From: Limnoglobus roseus
GTDB lineage: Bacteria; Planctomycetota; Planctomycetia; Gemmatales; Gemmataceae
Direction of reading: 5' to 3'
Assembly (NCBI RefSeq): GCF_008254045.1
Contig: NZ_CP042425.1
Location: 8,136,163 to 8,200,162, forward strand
DNA length: 64,000 nt
Part shown: in pieces, positions 1 through 8,220 of the stretch
Position numbering within the stretch: position 1 is the stretch's first letter
How the letters are laid out: each line of letters opens with the position of its first letter
Notes under the pieces: model-generated
Seen by the model: the letters and a program-made list of their open reading frames with translations, nothing else
The model's database searches: none
What the model was told of the DNA's origin: nothing
Made by a program: the position numbers and the translations under genes

Positions 1-1
1 C

Positions 2-1216
2 ATGCCCCTTCGCGCACTTGCCGTGCTTTTCTTCGCTTTGCCCGCCTTCGCCGCCGACCCGCCGTCGCGAAAGCCCGTCGTCGTTACCGACGCCGCCCTC
101 AAACTGCACGCCGAGGCGCTCGTCATCGACGGGCACAACGACCTGCCGTGGGAACTGCGGCGGAAGGACGGCGGGGCGTCGTTCCGCGAGATCGACCTGC
201 TGCGACCGCAGAAGAACCTGCACACCGACATCCCGCGGTTGAAAAAGGGCGGCATCGGGGCACAGTTCTGGTCGGCCTACGTTCCGGTGGACACGGCCAA
301 AAAGGGCGTGGCCGTGAAGACCACGCTCGAACAGATCGACACGATCCACCGCATGGTGAAAGAGTACCCGAACGACTTCGAGATGGCCTACGGCACCGCC
401 GACATCGAGCGCATCCGCAAGAACGGCAAGATCGCCTCGCTCATCGGCATCGAGGGCGGGCACTCGATCGATAACTCGCTCGGTAGCCTCCGCGCCCTCT
501 ACCGCCTCGGCGTCCGGTACATGACGCTCACGCACAGTGAGTCGCTCGATTGGGCCGACAGCGCCACCGACGCCCCGAAATGCGGCGGCCTGTCGCCGTT
601 CGGCGAGCAGGTCATCGCCGAGATGAACGCGATTGGCATGCTCGTGGACCTGTCACACGTCTCGCCCGAGTGCATGAAGGCGACCCTGAAGGTCACAAAG
701 GCCCCGGTCATCTTCTCACACTCGTCCGCCCGCAGCGTGGCCGACCACCCGCGAAACGTGCCCGACGACGTCCTGAAGTTGGTCAAGGCGAACAACGGCG
801 TCGTGATGGTCAACTTCTATTCCGGGTTCGTCGTGCCGGAAGGCGCACGGGCAATGCGGAAGATGTTCGAGGTCGGCCGCGAGTTGAAGAAGAAGTTCCC
901 CGACGACGATGCGAAGTACCGGGAGGCCATGCTGGCGTGGCAGAAGGATAACGCCTACCCGAACGGCACGGTCCACACGGTCGTCGATCACATCGAACAC
1001 ATCATCAAGGTCGCCGGGATCGATCACGTCGGTCTCGGGTCCGACTTCGACGGCATCACGAAGTTGCCCGACCAACTGGAAGACGTGTCCACCTACCCGG
1101 TCATTACCCAGGAGATGCTGAACCGCGGGTACAGGCCGGAGGAGATCAAGAAAATGCTCGGCGGCAACCTGATGCGCGTGTTCCGCGACGCGGAAGCCGT
1201 CGCGGGGAAGAAGTAG
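2..1216 (+). CDS. Secreted membrane dipeptidase (peptidase family M19)
   Basis: Zinc dipeptidase of the renal-dipeptidase type (M19), which cleaves dipeptides outside the cytoplasm. The first 18 or so residues are a signal peptide (hydrophobic run ending AFAADPP), so the ATG at base 2 is probably the true start even though it lies at the window edge. The family metal motifs are visible in order: DGHNDLPW near residue 43, GIEGGHS near 150, then LSHVS, FSHSSARS and GSDFDG towards the C-terminus. The length of 404 aa is normal for the family. It is convergent with a nitroreductase gene, and a hairpin starts at the last base of its stop codon. The upstream context is not visible, so operon membership is unknown. 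Confidence 0.9.
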   Translation: MPLRALAVLFFALPAFAADPPSRKPVVVTDAALKLHAEALVIDGHNDLPWELRRKDGGASFREIDLLRPQKNLHTDIPRLKKGGIGAQFWSAYVPVDTAKKGVAVKTTLEQIDTIHRMVKEYPNDFEMAYGTADIERIRKNGKIASLIGIEGGHSIDNSLGSLRALYRLGVRYMTLTHSESLDWADSATDAPKCGGLSPFGEQVIAEMNAIGMLVDLSHVSPECMKATLKVTKAPVIFSHSSARSVADHPRNVPDDVLKLVKANNGVVMVNFYSGFVVPEGARAMRKMFEVGRELKKKFPDDDAKYREAMLAWQKDNAYPNGTVHTVVDHIEHIIKVAGIDHVGLGSDFDGITKLPDQLEDVSTYPVITQEMLNRGYRPEEIKKMLGGNLMRVFRDAEAVAGKK

Positions 1217-1236
1217 CCGCGGGTTCAACCCGCGGC
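1216..1236. terminator. Hairpin between convergent genes
   Basis: Perfect inverted repeat with 8-bp arms at 1216-1223 and 1229-1236 (GCCGCGGG / CCCGCGGC) and a 5-nt loop. It begins on the last base of the dipeptidase stop codon and lies 14 bp before the stop of the minus-strand nitroreductase gene. No T-tract follows on either strand, so termination is inferred from position and stem strength. Confidence 0.5.
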
Positions 1237-1250
1237 TTCACCGGCCGACG

Positions 1251-1841
1251 TCAAACCACCGTGCACGCTTCTTCGAACGTCAGCCGGGGGCTGCGCGGGT
1301 GGAGCCGGCTCGCATCGCCGTGGCCGAGGTTGCAGAGGAAGTTCGACTTCACCGTCGTGCCGGCGAAAAACGCCGCATCCACCTTCGCGTTGTCGAAGCC
1401 GGACATCGGGCCGCAATCGAGGCCGACGGCGCGGGCGGCGAGCATGACGTACGCCCCTTGCAGCGACGAGTTGCGGAGGGCGATCATCTCCAGCACCGGC
1501 TCCGGCAAGTCCTTGAACCACGCCTTCGCGTCGGCGTGCGGGTACAGCTTCGGCAGTTGCTCGAAGAAGTGAACGTCCATGCCGACGATGGCCGTGACTG
1601 GTGCGGCCATCGTCTTGTCGACGTTCCCGGCGTCGAGGCACGGCTTCAGCTTTTCCTTCGCCTCCTTCGACTTCACGAAGACGACCCGCATCGGACACAT
1701 GTTCGCGGAGGTCGCCCCGAACTTGGCCAGGTCGTAGAGTTGCCGCAGTTCGGCGTCCTCGACGGGCGTCGGCAGCCAGTGGAAGTGCGTGCGGGCGTTG
1801 CGGAAGAGCAGGTCTTGCCCTTCGGCGTTCAGCTGACTCAT
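1251..1841 (-). CDS. Nitroreductase family protein (RutE/HadB-like)
   Basis: FMN-dependent NAD(P)H oxidoreductase of the nitroreductase superfamily, closest by eye to the malonic semialdehyde reductase RutE subgroup. The protein is 196 aa, the usual length. Recognisable stretches are FGATSANMCPMRVVFV near residue 45 (FMN-phosphate region), the ALRNSSLQGAYVMLAARAVGLDCGPMSGF segment (quoted in part) around residue 120, and a C-terminal NLGHGD motif. The ATG has GGAG upstream on the minus strand. No other pyrimidine-degradation (rut) gene is nearby, so the physiological substrate is open. The DUF2007 gene lies only 16 bp upstream on the same strand, and the two may be co-transcribed. Confidence 0.85.
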   Translation of the reverse strand: MSQLNAEGQDLLFRNARTHFHWLPTPVEDAELRQLYDLAKFGATSANMCPMRVVFVKSKEAKEKLKPCLDAGNVDKTMAAPVTAIVGMDVHFFEQLPKLYPHADAKAWFKDLPEPVLEMIALRNSSLQGAYVMLAARAVGLDCGPMSGFDNAKVDAAFFAGTTVKSNFLCNLGHGDASRLHPRSPRLTFEEACTVV

Positions 1842-1857
1842 CGGGTACTCCGTGGAA

Positions 1858-2106
1858 CTAAGAAAGTGATTCGGTGGAAACGGGTTTGGTCGCGTTGTAC
1901 CGGGCGATGATCTCTTCGGCCCGGTTCGCGTCGTCCGTGCGGACCCAGAGTTCGACCGATCCCGGCAACACCGTCCCCAGGCCGGCGGTCAGGTCGTCGC
2001 CGACGGTGCGGGCCGCGATCCCCTCGGCGCTCAACTCGTTCGCCAGCATCTGCATGTCCAACAGAGTGCCAGTGGCCAACTTGACAATGTCGTCGGTGAG
2101 TTCCAT
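1858..2106 (-). CDS. DUF2007-like putative signal transducing protein
   Basis: A small 82-aa soluble protein. The pattern resembles DUF2007: an N-terminal stretch in which two protein levels (LDMQMLANELSAEGI) lead into a glycine-rich turn, then SVELWVRTDDANRAEEIIARY. This is the beta-alpha-beta ferredoxin-like layout in which the last helix carries the AEEIIARY segment. The function of the family is not established; it is often called a putative signal transducing protein. It is 16 bp upstream of the nitroreductase gene on the same strand. No signal peptide or membrane segment is present. Confidence 0.7.
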   Translation of the reverse strand: MELTDDIVKLATGTLLDMQMLANELSAEGIAARTVGDDLTAGLGTVLPGSVELWVRTDDANRAEEIIARYNATKPVSTESLS

Positions 2107-2197
2107 CGTTCGCCCCGAATGAGTGTGGTAGGCGATAGGACGCGGTCATTATAGCCTACGGCTGGGGTGGGGCGGAACCGAGTGCCACGCCAAAACA

Positions 2198-2229
2198 ACG
2201 ACCGCGAGGGAATGTACCCTCGCGGTCGT
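2198..2229 (-). terminator. Rho-independent terminator of the ompH-lpxC-Gfo operon
   Basis: A 13-bp perfect stem (arms 2198-2210 and 2217-2229) with a 6-nt loop lies 20 bp after the stop of the minus-strand Gfo/Idh/MocA gene. Read on the minus strand it is followed at once by TTGTTTTGG, a genuine T-rich tract. This is the clearest intrinsic terminator in the window. Confidence 0.8.
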
Positions 2230-2249
2230 GGAAGTCTTTCTCCGTTCGG

Positions 2250-3341
2250 TCACGCGGCCTCGGCCCGCGGTACTTCGAACAGCCAGCCGGCCGGTCGGGG
2301 CATCTTGGTCGGGCCGACCGACCCTTCCGGCCGGCCTTCCCACTCGTGGCTGCGAACGCTTTCAAGAATTCGCTCGGCCACGGCCAACGCCTCACGGCCG
2401 TCTTCGCCCGTCACACGCGGCGTGCGGCCGGTGCGGACGCAGTCGATGAAGTGCCGGAGTTCGTTCGTCAGTTGGTCGCCCTTCCGGTCGCCGTCCACGT
2501 ACCGAACCTGGAGGTGCCGGCCGAAGACTTCGTCCTTCAGGCGGGCGCGGGCGGCGGCGTCGAGTTTGTCGGCCCGCAGGCCGTACTGCCGCACTTCGGG
2601 GCTTTGTTGGACGAGCACGAGCTTCCGCGTGACGAAGTCGATGCCCGCGTACCCTTCGGGTGCCCAGATGCGGAGGCGGCGCTTCGGCCGCTGTGTGATG
2701 CGGCTGGCCGTGACGTGGGCGATGCACCCGCTCTCGAAGGTCAGGCGGGCGTTCACCATGTCCTCGTGACCGCCGAACACGCTGGCCCCGACGGCTTCGA
2801 CCTTCTTCACCAACGTGCCGTCGAGAGCGAGCAGCAGGTCGATGTCGTGGATCATCAAATCGAGGACGGCACCGATGTCGATACTACGGCCGGTGAACGG
2901 CCCGTGCCGTTCGGCTTCGACGAATTTCGGGCGGATCGGCCGGCGACTGAGTTCTTCGAAGGCCGGGTTGAACCGCTCGATGTGGCCCACTTGCAGCGGC
3001 ACGCCGGCCTTCGCGGCCAGTTCGATCAACTCGTCCGCCTCGGCCAGCGTGCGACAGATCGGCTTTTCCACCAGGACCGGCACGCCCGCCTTGAGGAATT
3101 CGGCGGCGACGGAATGGTGGTGAATCGTCGGCGTCACGATTGAAACCGCGTCGACCGTCTTGAGCAGTGACTCGTGCGAAGTGTACGCCGTCGTGTTGAG
3201 GCGGGCGGCGACGGCCTTCGCCTGATCGGGACTGGAATCGACGACACCCACGAGGTCCACGTCCGGAAGGCCGGCGAGGATGCGGGCGTGGTGCTGTCCG
3301 AGGTGTCCGACGCCGATCACGGCCATTCGCAAGCGACTCAT
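2250..3341 (-). CDS. Gfo/Idh/MocA family NAD(P)-dependent oxidoreductase
   Basis: Sugar or nucleotide-sugar dehydrogenase of 363 aa. The Rossmann motif VIGVGHLGQHHARIL is at residues 8-22, the family EKP motif (VLVEKPICRTLAEA) near residue 95, and the catalytic-region MIHDIDLLLAL near residue 175. The start has AAGGAAGG upstream. It is the last gene of a minus-strand run ompH-lpxC-Gfo, 66 bp after lpxC. Known GnnA-type members oxidise UDP-GlcNAc to make 2,3-diamino lipid A precursors, so a role in modifying the lipid A sugar is a reasonable inference here. No GnnB-type aminotransferase is next to it, so the substrate remains unproven. Confidence 0.85.
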   Translation of the reverse strand: MSRLRMAVIGVGHLGQHHARILAGLPDVDLVGVVDSSPDQAKAVAARLNTTAYTSHESLLKTVDAVSIVTPTIHHHSVAAEFLKAGVPVLVEKPICRTLAEADELIELAAKAGVPLQVGHIERFNPAFEELSRRPIRPKFVEAERHGPFTGRSIDIGAVLDLMIHDIDLLLALDGTLVKKVEAVGASVFGGHEDMVNARLTFESGCIAHVTASRITQRPKRRLRIWAPEGYAGIDFVTRKLVLVQQSPEVRQYGLRADKLDAAARARLKDEVFGRHLQVRYVDGDRKGDQLTNELRHFIDCVRTGRTPRVTGEDGREALAVAERILESVRSHEWEGRPEGSVGPTKMPRPAGWLFEVPRAEAA

Positions 3342-3407
3342 GTTGCCTTCCTTAGCAAACTTCCGCCCGCACGATCCGTGTGCGGGCCGCCGTGTCAGCC
3401 GGTCGCG

Positions 3408-4334
3408 TCAAGCGGCCCGCCGCCGCGCGGGAAACGACAGGACGGCCGGTGCCGTCGCGGTTCCCTCCCGCGCGAGAATTTGTTTCGCGAGTTCCACGTT
3501 CAAACTGTGCCCCGAGCGGTAGGCGACCACGTGCCCGGCCAGGTCGAACCCCGACAGCGACAGGTCGCCGACGAGGTCGAGAATCTTGTGGCGGGCCGGT
3601 TCGTCGGCACTCCGCAGTTGGTTGCCGATCAACCCCTGGGGGCCGAACACGAGCAAGTCCTGGACGTTCACGTTCCGGCCGATGCCCTGCGCCCGCAGAG
3701 CCGTCGCCTCGGCTTCGAGGAGGAACGTCCGGCAGTTCGCGATGGTCTGGGCGAACGTCTCGGGCGTGACTTCGACGGTCGCGGTCTGCCGCGGGATCGG
3801 CGAGTGGTAGCCGTAGTCGAGAATGTAACTGATCCGCAGTCCGGTATCGGCGGGGTGAATGCTCACGCTCGCACCGTCCTTCGTGACGACGACCGGCGAC
3901 GACACGGTCACGATCGGCCGCCGCACGTTCTGGGTGAGAACGCCGGCCTGATGGATCGCCTCCACGAAGCCGCGGGCGGAGCCGTCCAGGCCGGGCGGTT
4001 CGGGGCCGTTGAGTTCGATGGTGCAATTGTCCACGCGGAGGCCGGCCAAGGCAGCCAACACGTGCTCGACGAGCGTCACGCCGTCGTTCGCCGATCCGAT
4101 CGTCGTCCGGCGGCGGGTATCGGTGACGTTGGCGGCCAGAGCCACCGTTCGGGGCGAGCCGGGCCGATCGCTGCGGACGAAGGCCACGCCAGTGTTGGCA
4201 GGGGCCGGCCGCAACCGGGCGCGGACCGCCTGGCCACTGATGAAGCCGGTGCCGGCCACATCAACCGCCCGGCCCAGCGTCCGCTGATATCGGTACCCGA
4301 TCAGTTGCACGGTTCGCAAGTCCTGTCTTCGCAC
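3408..4334 (-). CDS. lpxC: UDP-3-O-acyl-N-acetylglucosamine deacetylase
   Basis: LpxC removes the N-acetyl group from UDP-3-O-acyl-GlcNAc, the committed step of lipid A synthesis, in the cytoplasm. The zinc site is intact: H91 in LVEHVLAALAG, and H249 and D253 in the RHKILD motif. H276 in SGHSLN matches the catalytic histidine. The PEPPGLDGSA loop (111-120) is also typical. The 308-aa length is standard. The annotated start is a GTG at 4334 without a visible Shine-Dalgarno sequence; a GTG at 4310 has AGGA upstream and may be used instead. The protein lies between an OmpH-like chaperone gene and a Gfo dehydrogenase gene, which fits an outer-membrane/lipid A operon. Confidence 0.93.
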   Translation of the reverse strand: MRRQDLRTVQLIGYRYQRTLGRAVDVAGTGFISGQAVRARLRPAPANTGVAFVRSDRPGSPRTVALAANVTDTRRRTTIGSANDGVTLVEHVLAALAGLRVDNCTIELNGPEPPGLDGSARGFVEAIHQAGVLTQNVRRPIVTVSSPVVVTKDGASVSIHPADTGLRISYILDYGYHSPIPRQTATVEVTPETFAQTIANCRTFLLEAEATALRAQGIGRNVNVQDLLVFGPQGLIGNQLRSADEPARHKILDLVGDLSLSGFDLAGHVVAYRSGHSLNVELAKQILAREGTATAPAVLSFPARRRAA

Positions 4335-4383
4335 ATGAAGGCGACGCCCGCCGAGACGGCCCCGGCGGGCGGATCGGACACGG

Positions 4384-5088
4384 TTACTTCGGCGGCGCGC
4401 CGGGGGCCGCGGGGGCCGGCGTCGTCCCGCTAGCGGGTGTCACGGCCGGGACCGGGCCGGGGGCGGCGAAGTTCTGGTTCAGCGTCAGCACGACCACCTT
4501 CGTGATGTCGATGCTCGGCGAGACGTAGAACGGCATGGCCGCCGGCGGACGGAGCTTCAGGTCGTAGTACAGTGGCGACTTCATTTCTTCTTCGGTCAGG
4601 GCGTCCGGGTAGGCCATCACGAGTTGGAACCCGTTGACTTCCGAGACGCGCTCGACGACCGTGCGGATCTGGGTGAAGAGTTCTTGCAGGTGCTTGGCCG
4701 ACTTGTCGTCGATGTCCTTGCGGATGGCCTTTTCCAGGTCCTCGAACTGCCGCTGCATCGCCGTCATTTCTTGTTCGATCTGCTGCTTCTTGGTCGGCGA
4801 CGTTTCGGTCCGCCCGGCCGCTTCCTTTTCGAGAATCTGGTTGCGGAGCTTCGCGAGCTCGGCGCCCTTCTTCTGGCGCTCCTCGTTCATGGTCGCCGCG
4901 AAGTACTGCCACCGTTGGAAGTCCTTCATGACGCGGGCCACGTTGAACACCGCCACGGTGCCGCGCGCCGCCGGCGTCGTGGCCGCGGGTGCGGCAGCGG
5001 CCGGGGCTTGGGCCTTCAAGCCCGTCGCCATGTAACCCGCGATGGCCAACCCGGCCACCGCCATCAAGTAGACGTAAATCCGCTTCAC
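4384..5088 (-). CDS. OmpH/Skp family periplasmic chaperone-like protein
   Basis: Secreted coiled-coil protein of the OmpH (Skp) family, whose known role is to hold unfolded outer-membrane proteins in the periplasm. From the GTG start the protein has 234 aa: a signal peptide (VKRIYVYLMAVAGLAIAGY), an Ala/Pro-rich linker, GTVAVFNVARVMKDF (the usual strand opening the fold), then a long charged helix pair from about residue 70 to 150. The C-terminal tail is Ala/Pro-rich. The GTG at 5088 is chosen because a perfect AGGAGG sits 6 nt upstream and the signal peptide starts there; the longer reading from 5184 lacks these. It is the first gene of the lpxC operon. Confidence 0.85.
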   Translation of the reverse strand: MKRIYVYLMAVAGLAIAGYMATGLKAQAPAAAAPAATTPAARGTVAVFNVARVMKDFQRWQYFAATMNEERQKKGAELAKLRNQILEKEAAGRTETSPTKKQQIEQEMTAMQRQFEDLEKAIRKDIDDKSAKHLQELFTQIRTVVERVSEVNGFQLVMAYPDALTEEEMKSPLYYDLKLRPPAAMPFYVSPSIDITKVVVLTLNQNFAAPGPVPAVTPASGTTPAPAAPGAPPK

Positions 5089-5094
5089 GATTGG

Positions 5095-5100
5095 CCTCCT
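5095..5100 (-). promoter_or_regulatory. Ribosome binding site fixing the GTG start of ompH
   Basis: Perfect AGGAGG on the minus strand, 6 nt before the GTG at 5088. It decides the start of the OmpH-like protein in favour of GTG over upstream ATG 5184. Confidence 0.8.
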
Positions 5101-5312
5101 CTGCCTGTCCCCGTCGGCGGTCGAAGATTCCGTTCCCCGTACCCCCACCCGCCGAGCGATGGCTCTCTCAGTGTTCCGTTCCAAGAAGAACCGTCAGGGT
5201 CGGGCGGTTCTAACCGACCCATCCGACCGCGTCAACACGAATTGCCGCCGGCTCTCGCCCGCCCGATCCGGCCAAAGTGAGAGGCGGCCCAGGAAGCGGC
5301 ACGGATTTCGCA

Positions 5313-6254
5313 ATGAATCTCGGGAGTGCTACCACCGTGAGAGACGACATGACTGTGCGAGATCTCTGGCAAATCGTCAAAACGGCCGGAACAGCTTGGC
5401 TCGATCACAAGGCCCCACGGTTGGCCGCGGCGGTGGCGTACTACACCATCCTGTCGTTGGCCCCCGTGTTGATCATTGCCGTGGCGGTCGCCGGGGCGGT
5501 ATTTGGGGAGGAGGCGGCCCGCGGGCAACTCGTCGATCAGTTCCGGGGCATGGTCGGGCAGTCGGGGGCCGAAGCCATTCAAGTCATGCTGGAACACGCC
5601 AGTAAGCCTGGGGCCGGCGTTTGGGCAACCGTCATCGGCATCGGGACACTCGTCATCGGGGCGTCCGGCGTGTTCGGCGAACTTCAAGACGCGCTGAACA
5701 CCGTCTGGGACGTGAAGCCGCGACCCGGCCGCGGAATCATGGGCGTTCTCCACGACCGCTTCCTCAGCTTCGCGATGGTGCTGTGCATCGGGTTCCTTCT
5801 TCTCGTGTCGCTCGTCCTCTCGACGGCCCTCTCGGCCATGGACCACGTACTCGAAGGGTGGATTCCCGGCTTGCCGACGCTGATGCGGGTCGCGAACATC
5901 GGGCTGGGCTTCATCGTCGTGACGGTCTTGTTCGCGATGATGTTCAAGTTCCTCCCGGACGTCAAATTGCGGTGGCGGGAAGTCTGGCTCGGGGCCGCCG
6001 TGACGGCGGCACTGTTCACGCTCGGCAAGTACCTCATTGGCCTGTACCTCGGCAAGGCGGGCGTCGCCTCGCCGTTCGGGGCGGCCGGTTCGCTCGTGGC
6101 TCTGGTGGTCTGGATTTACTACTCGGCCCTGATCCTGTTCTTCGGGGCTGAATTGACTCAGGTGATGACGAAGCGCGTCGGCCGCGGGCAACCCATGCCC
6201 AACGCGGAACGCCTGACCGAAAAAACAACCGCCGCGATGGCACCCGGCGAGTGA
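5313..6254 (+). CDS. YihY/BrkB family inner-membrane protein
   Basis: Polytopic membrane protein of the YihY/virulence factor BrkB family, about 310 aa with six predicted membrane segments. The family signature LDHKAPRLAAAVAYYTILSL is near the N-terminus, followed by a hydrophobic stretch, ASGVFGELQDALNTVW in the middle and FGAAGSLVALVVWIYYSALILFFGAE (in part) near the end, which is typical. The biochemical role of the family is unsettled; RNase BN activity once ascribed to it belongs to another gene. The start is uncertain: ATG 5313 or ATG 5349 (the latter preceded by GAGAGACGAC) both precede the conserved region, and a GTG at 5277 is less likely. It is divergent from the lpxC operon and 27 bp upstream of the next gene. 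Confidence 0.85.
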   Translation: MNLGSATTVRDDMTVRDLWQIVKTAGTAWLDHKAPRLAAAVAYYTILSLAPVLIIAVAVAGAVFGEEAARGQLVDQFRGMVGQSGAEAIQVMLEHASKPGAGVWATVIGIGTLVIGASGVFGELQDALNTVWDVKPRPGRGIMGVLHDRFLSFAMVLCIGFLLLVSLVLSTALSAMDHVLEGWIPGLPTLMRVANIGLGFIVVTVLFAMMFKFLPDVKLRWREVWLGAAVTAALFTLGKYLIGLYLGKAGVASPFGAAGSLVALVVWIYYSALILFFGAELTQVMTKRVGRGQPMPNAERLTEKTTAAMAPGE

Positions 6255-6281
6255 GCCGGGTGATTTCTCTCCGAGGTCGTC

Positions 6282-6773
6282 ATGTCGTCCGACAAATCGA
6301 ACGGTCACCCTCGCGATTCGTTCCTCGGCCGCCTCGCTGGCGGGGCCGCCCGGTGGACCGGCGGATCGACCGCCTTCGGCCTGGCGTCCCTCGTCATCAT
6401 TGTCTGGCTCGTGAGCGGCCCGTTCTTCCACTATTCCGACACCTGGCAACTCGTCATCAACACCGGCACCACGATCGTCACCTTCCTCATGGTGTTCCTA
6501 ATTCAGCGGGCGCAGAACAAAGACTCGAAAGCCGTTCACTTGAAGCTGAACGAGATCGTGGCGGCCCTCGAAGGGGCGAGTAACCGGCTCATCAACGTGG
6601 AAGATTTGACCGAGGAAGAGGTCGGGACGCTCCACGAGCACTTCTGCACGCTCGTGAAGCTCGCGAAGAAAGCGGGCAGCCTGAAGGACTCTCACTCCGT
6701 CGAAGATGCGGCCGAGCGGCACGAGCGGAAACAGAAGAACCTGACCGGCGAAGTTCCGATCGCGAAGGGCTAG
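6282..6773 (+). CDS. Low-affinity iron permease family protein
   Basis: A 163-aa membrane protein resembling the bacterial low-affinity iron permease family (related to half of yeast Fet4). Two hydrophobic segments are visible: AFGLASLVIIVWLVSG near residue 32 and LVINTGTTIVTFLMVFLIQ near residue 58. They are followed by the conserved soluble stretch RAQNKDSKAVHLKLNEIVAA, which is the strongest family marker, and a charged C-terminal tail. The bacterial members are short like this one, and transport activity has been shown mainly for the fungal proteins. It lies 27 bp after the BrkB gene on the same strand. Its stop overlaps the stop of the convergent DUF1501 gene by 4 bp. Confidence 0.8.
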   Translation: MSSDKSNGHPRDSFLGRLAGGAARWTGGSTAFGLASLVIIVWLVSGPFFHYSDTWQLVINTGTTIVTFLMVFLIQRAQNKDSKAVHLKLNEIVAALEGASNRLINVEDLTEEEVGTLHEHFCTLVKLAKKAGSLKDSHSVEDAAERHERKQKNLTGEVPIAKG

Positions 6774-8164
6774 GCGAGGATGCCCTTCACGAGTTCGCCG
6801 TGAACGTCGGTCAGCCGCATGTCGCGGCCGCCGAAGCGGAACGTGAGCTTGGTGTGGTCGAACCCGAGCAGGTGCAGCATCGTGGCGTGCAGGTCGTGAA
6901 CTTGGACTTTGTTCTCGACGGCGTGGTAGCCGTACTCGTCGGTCGCCCCGTAGGCGATGCCGGGTTTAGTGCCACCGCCCGACAGCCACACACTGAAGCC
7001 GAACGGGTTGTGGTCCCGCCCGTCGCTGCCCTGGGCGAACGGCGTCCGGCCGAACTCCCCGCCCCACAGGATGAGCGTGCGGTCGAGCAACCCCCGTTGC
7101 TTCAAGTCCGTCAGCAGTGCCGCGATCGGCTTGTCCACCGCGAGGGCGTTGTCCTCGTGGCCCTTCTTCAGTCCGGAGTGCTGGTCCCAGCGGTCGTGGC
7201 CGAGGCTCTGGCAGAGTAGTTCGACGAACCGCACGCCGCGTTCCATCATCCGCCGGGCGATGAGGCACTGCGAGCCGAAGACCTGCGTTTTCGGGTTGTC
7301 GAGGCCGTAAAGGGCGTGCGTGTCCTTCGTCTCCTTCGATAGGTCGTACAGGTCCGGCACCGCCGTCTGCATTCGGGCGGCGAGTTCGTAGTTGGCGATG
7401 GCCGACTCGACCTGATCGTTCCCGCCGAGGCGAGCGTTCGTGGCCGCGTCGAGCTTGCGAATCAGGTCGAGCTTCGCCTTCTGCGACCCGGCCGGCGTGA
7501 GGTCAGCGACCGGGGCCTTACCGGGGCGGAACAGCGACCCCTGGTAAGTGGCCGGGAGGAAGCCGTTGCCGAAGCAGTCGATGCCGCCGGGCGGGATCAT
7601 GCCGCTGCCGAGGACGACGAAGCCGGGCAGTTCCTTCGACTCGCTGCCGAGGCCGTAGGTCACCCACGCCCCGAGCGACGGCCGCCCCTGCTGGCCGTGG
7701 CCGCTGTGGAAGAAGTAGTTCGCCCCCGTGTGTTCGGAGAAGTTCGACACCATCGACCGGACGACGGTCAGGTCGTCGGCCCGCGTCGCGAGGTTCGGGA
7801 ACAGGTCGCTGACCCAGAGGCCGGACTGGCCGCGCTGGCTGGTCTTCCAGGGGCTACCGAGCGTGTTGCCGTTGTTGTTGAACTGCGTCCGCTCCTTCTT
7901 CATCTTGAACGGCTGGCCGTGTTCCTTCGTCAGCAGCGGCTTCGGATCGAACGTGTCCACCGCCGACGGCCCGCCGTCCATGAACAGGAAGATCACCCGA
8001 TCGGCCTTCGGCGCGAAGTGGGGCTTCCTCGCGGTGCCCGACGAGTCGGCTTGCACTTGCTCGGCGAGCAGGGCGGCGAGGGCCATCGCGCCGAAGCCGT
8101 TGGCGGAGCGGGTGAGCCACTCGCGGCGGCTGAACGTGGGGGCGGTGCGATGGCAGGGGTACAT
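6770..8164 (-). CDS. DUF1501 domain-containing Tat-exported protein
   Basis: A 464-aa protein of the DUF1501 family, which is abundant in planctomycetes and related to the alkaline-phosphatase/sulfatase fold. The N-terminus has a twin-arginine signal (FSRREWLTRSANGFGAMAL), so export in folded form is likely. Family landmarks are VIFLFMDGGPSAVDTFDPK (residues about 57-75), NYFFHSGHGQQGRPSLGAW, and WGGEFGRTPFAQGSDGRDHN near residue 370. In many planctomycetes DUF1501 genes pair with DUF1549/DUF1553 cytochrome genes; none is adjacent here. Its upstream neighbours on the same strand are three DUF1559 genes, separated from it by a hairpin, so it is probably transcribed separately. The catalytic activity of the family is unknown. 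Confidence 0.88.
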   Translation of the reverse strand: MYPCHRTAPTFSRREWLTRSANGFGAMALAALLAEQVQADSSGTARKPHFAPKADRVIFLFMDGGPSAVDTFDPKPLLTKEHGQPFKMKKERTQFNNNGNTLGSPWKTSQRGQSGLWVSDLFPNLATRADDLTVVRSMVSNFSEHTGANYFFHSGHGQQGRPSLGAWVTYGLGSESKELPGFVVLGSGMIPPGGIDCFGNGFLPATYQGSLFRPGKAPVADLTPAGSQKAKLDLIRKLDAATNARLGGNDQVESAIANYELAARMQTAVPDLYDLSKETKDTHALYGLDNPKTQVFGSQCLIARRMMERGVRFVELLCQSLGHDRWDQHSGLKKGHEDNALAVDKPIAALLTDLKQRGLLDRTLILWGGEFGRTPFAQGSDGRDHNPFGFSVWLSGGGTKPGIAYGATDEYGYHAVENKVQVHDLHATMLHLLGFDHTKLTFRFGGRDMRLTDVHGELVKGILA

Positions 8165-8182
8165 GCGTGAGTCCGAAGGAGG

Positions 8183-8207
8183 GCGTCGGACCCCACGGGT
8201 CCGACGC
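8183..8207 (-). terminator. Hairpin after the first DUF1559 gene
   Basis: An 11-bp perfect stem (arms 8183-8193 and 8197-8207, core GCGTCGGACCC) with a 3-nt loop. It lies 13 bp beyond the stop of the minus-strand DUF1559 gene and before the DUF1501 start. No T-tract is seen, so it is a terminator-like structure only. Confidence 0.5.
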
Positions 8208-8220
8208 GAAACGATACTTC

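Noticed and set aside
5232..6449. 405-codon minus-strand frame opposite BrkB and the iron permease gene
   Set aside because: It spans two well-supported plus-strand genes and has no motif.
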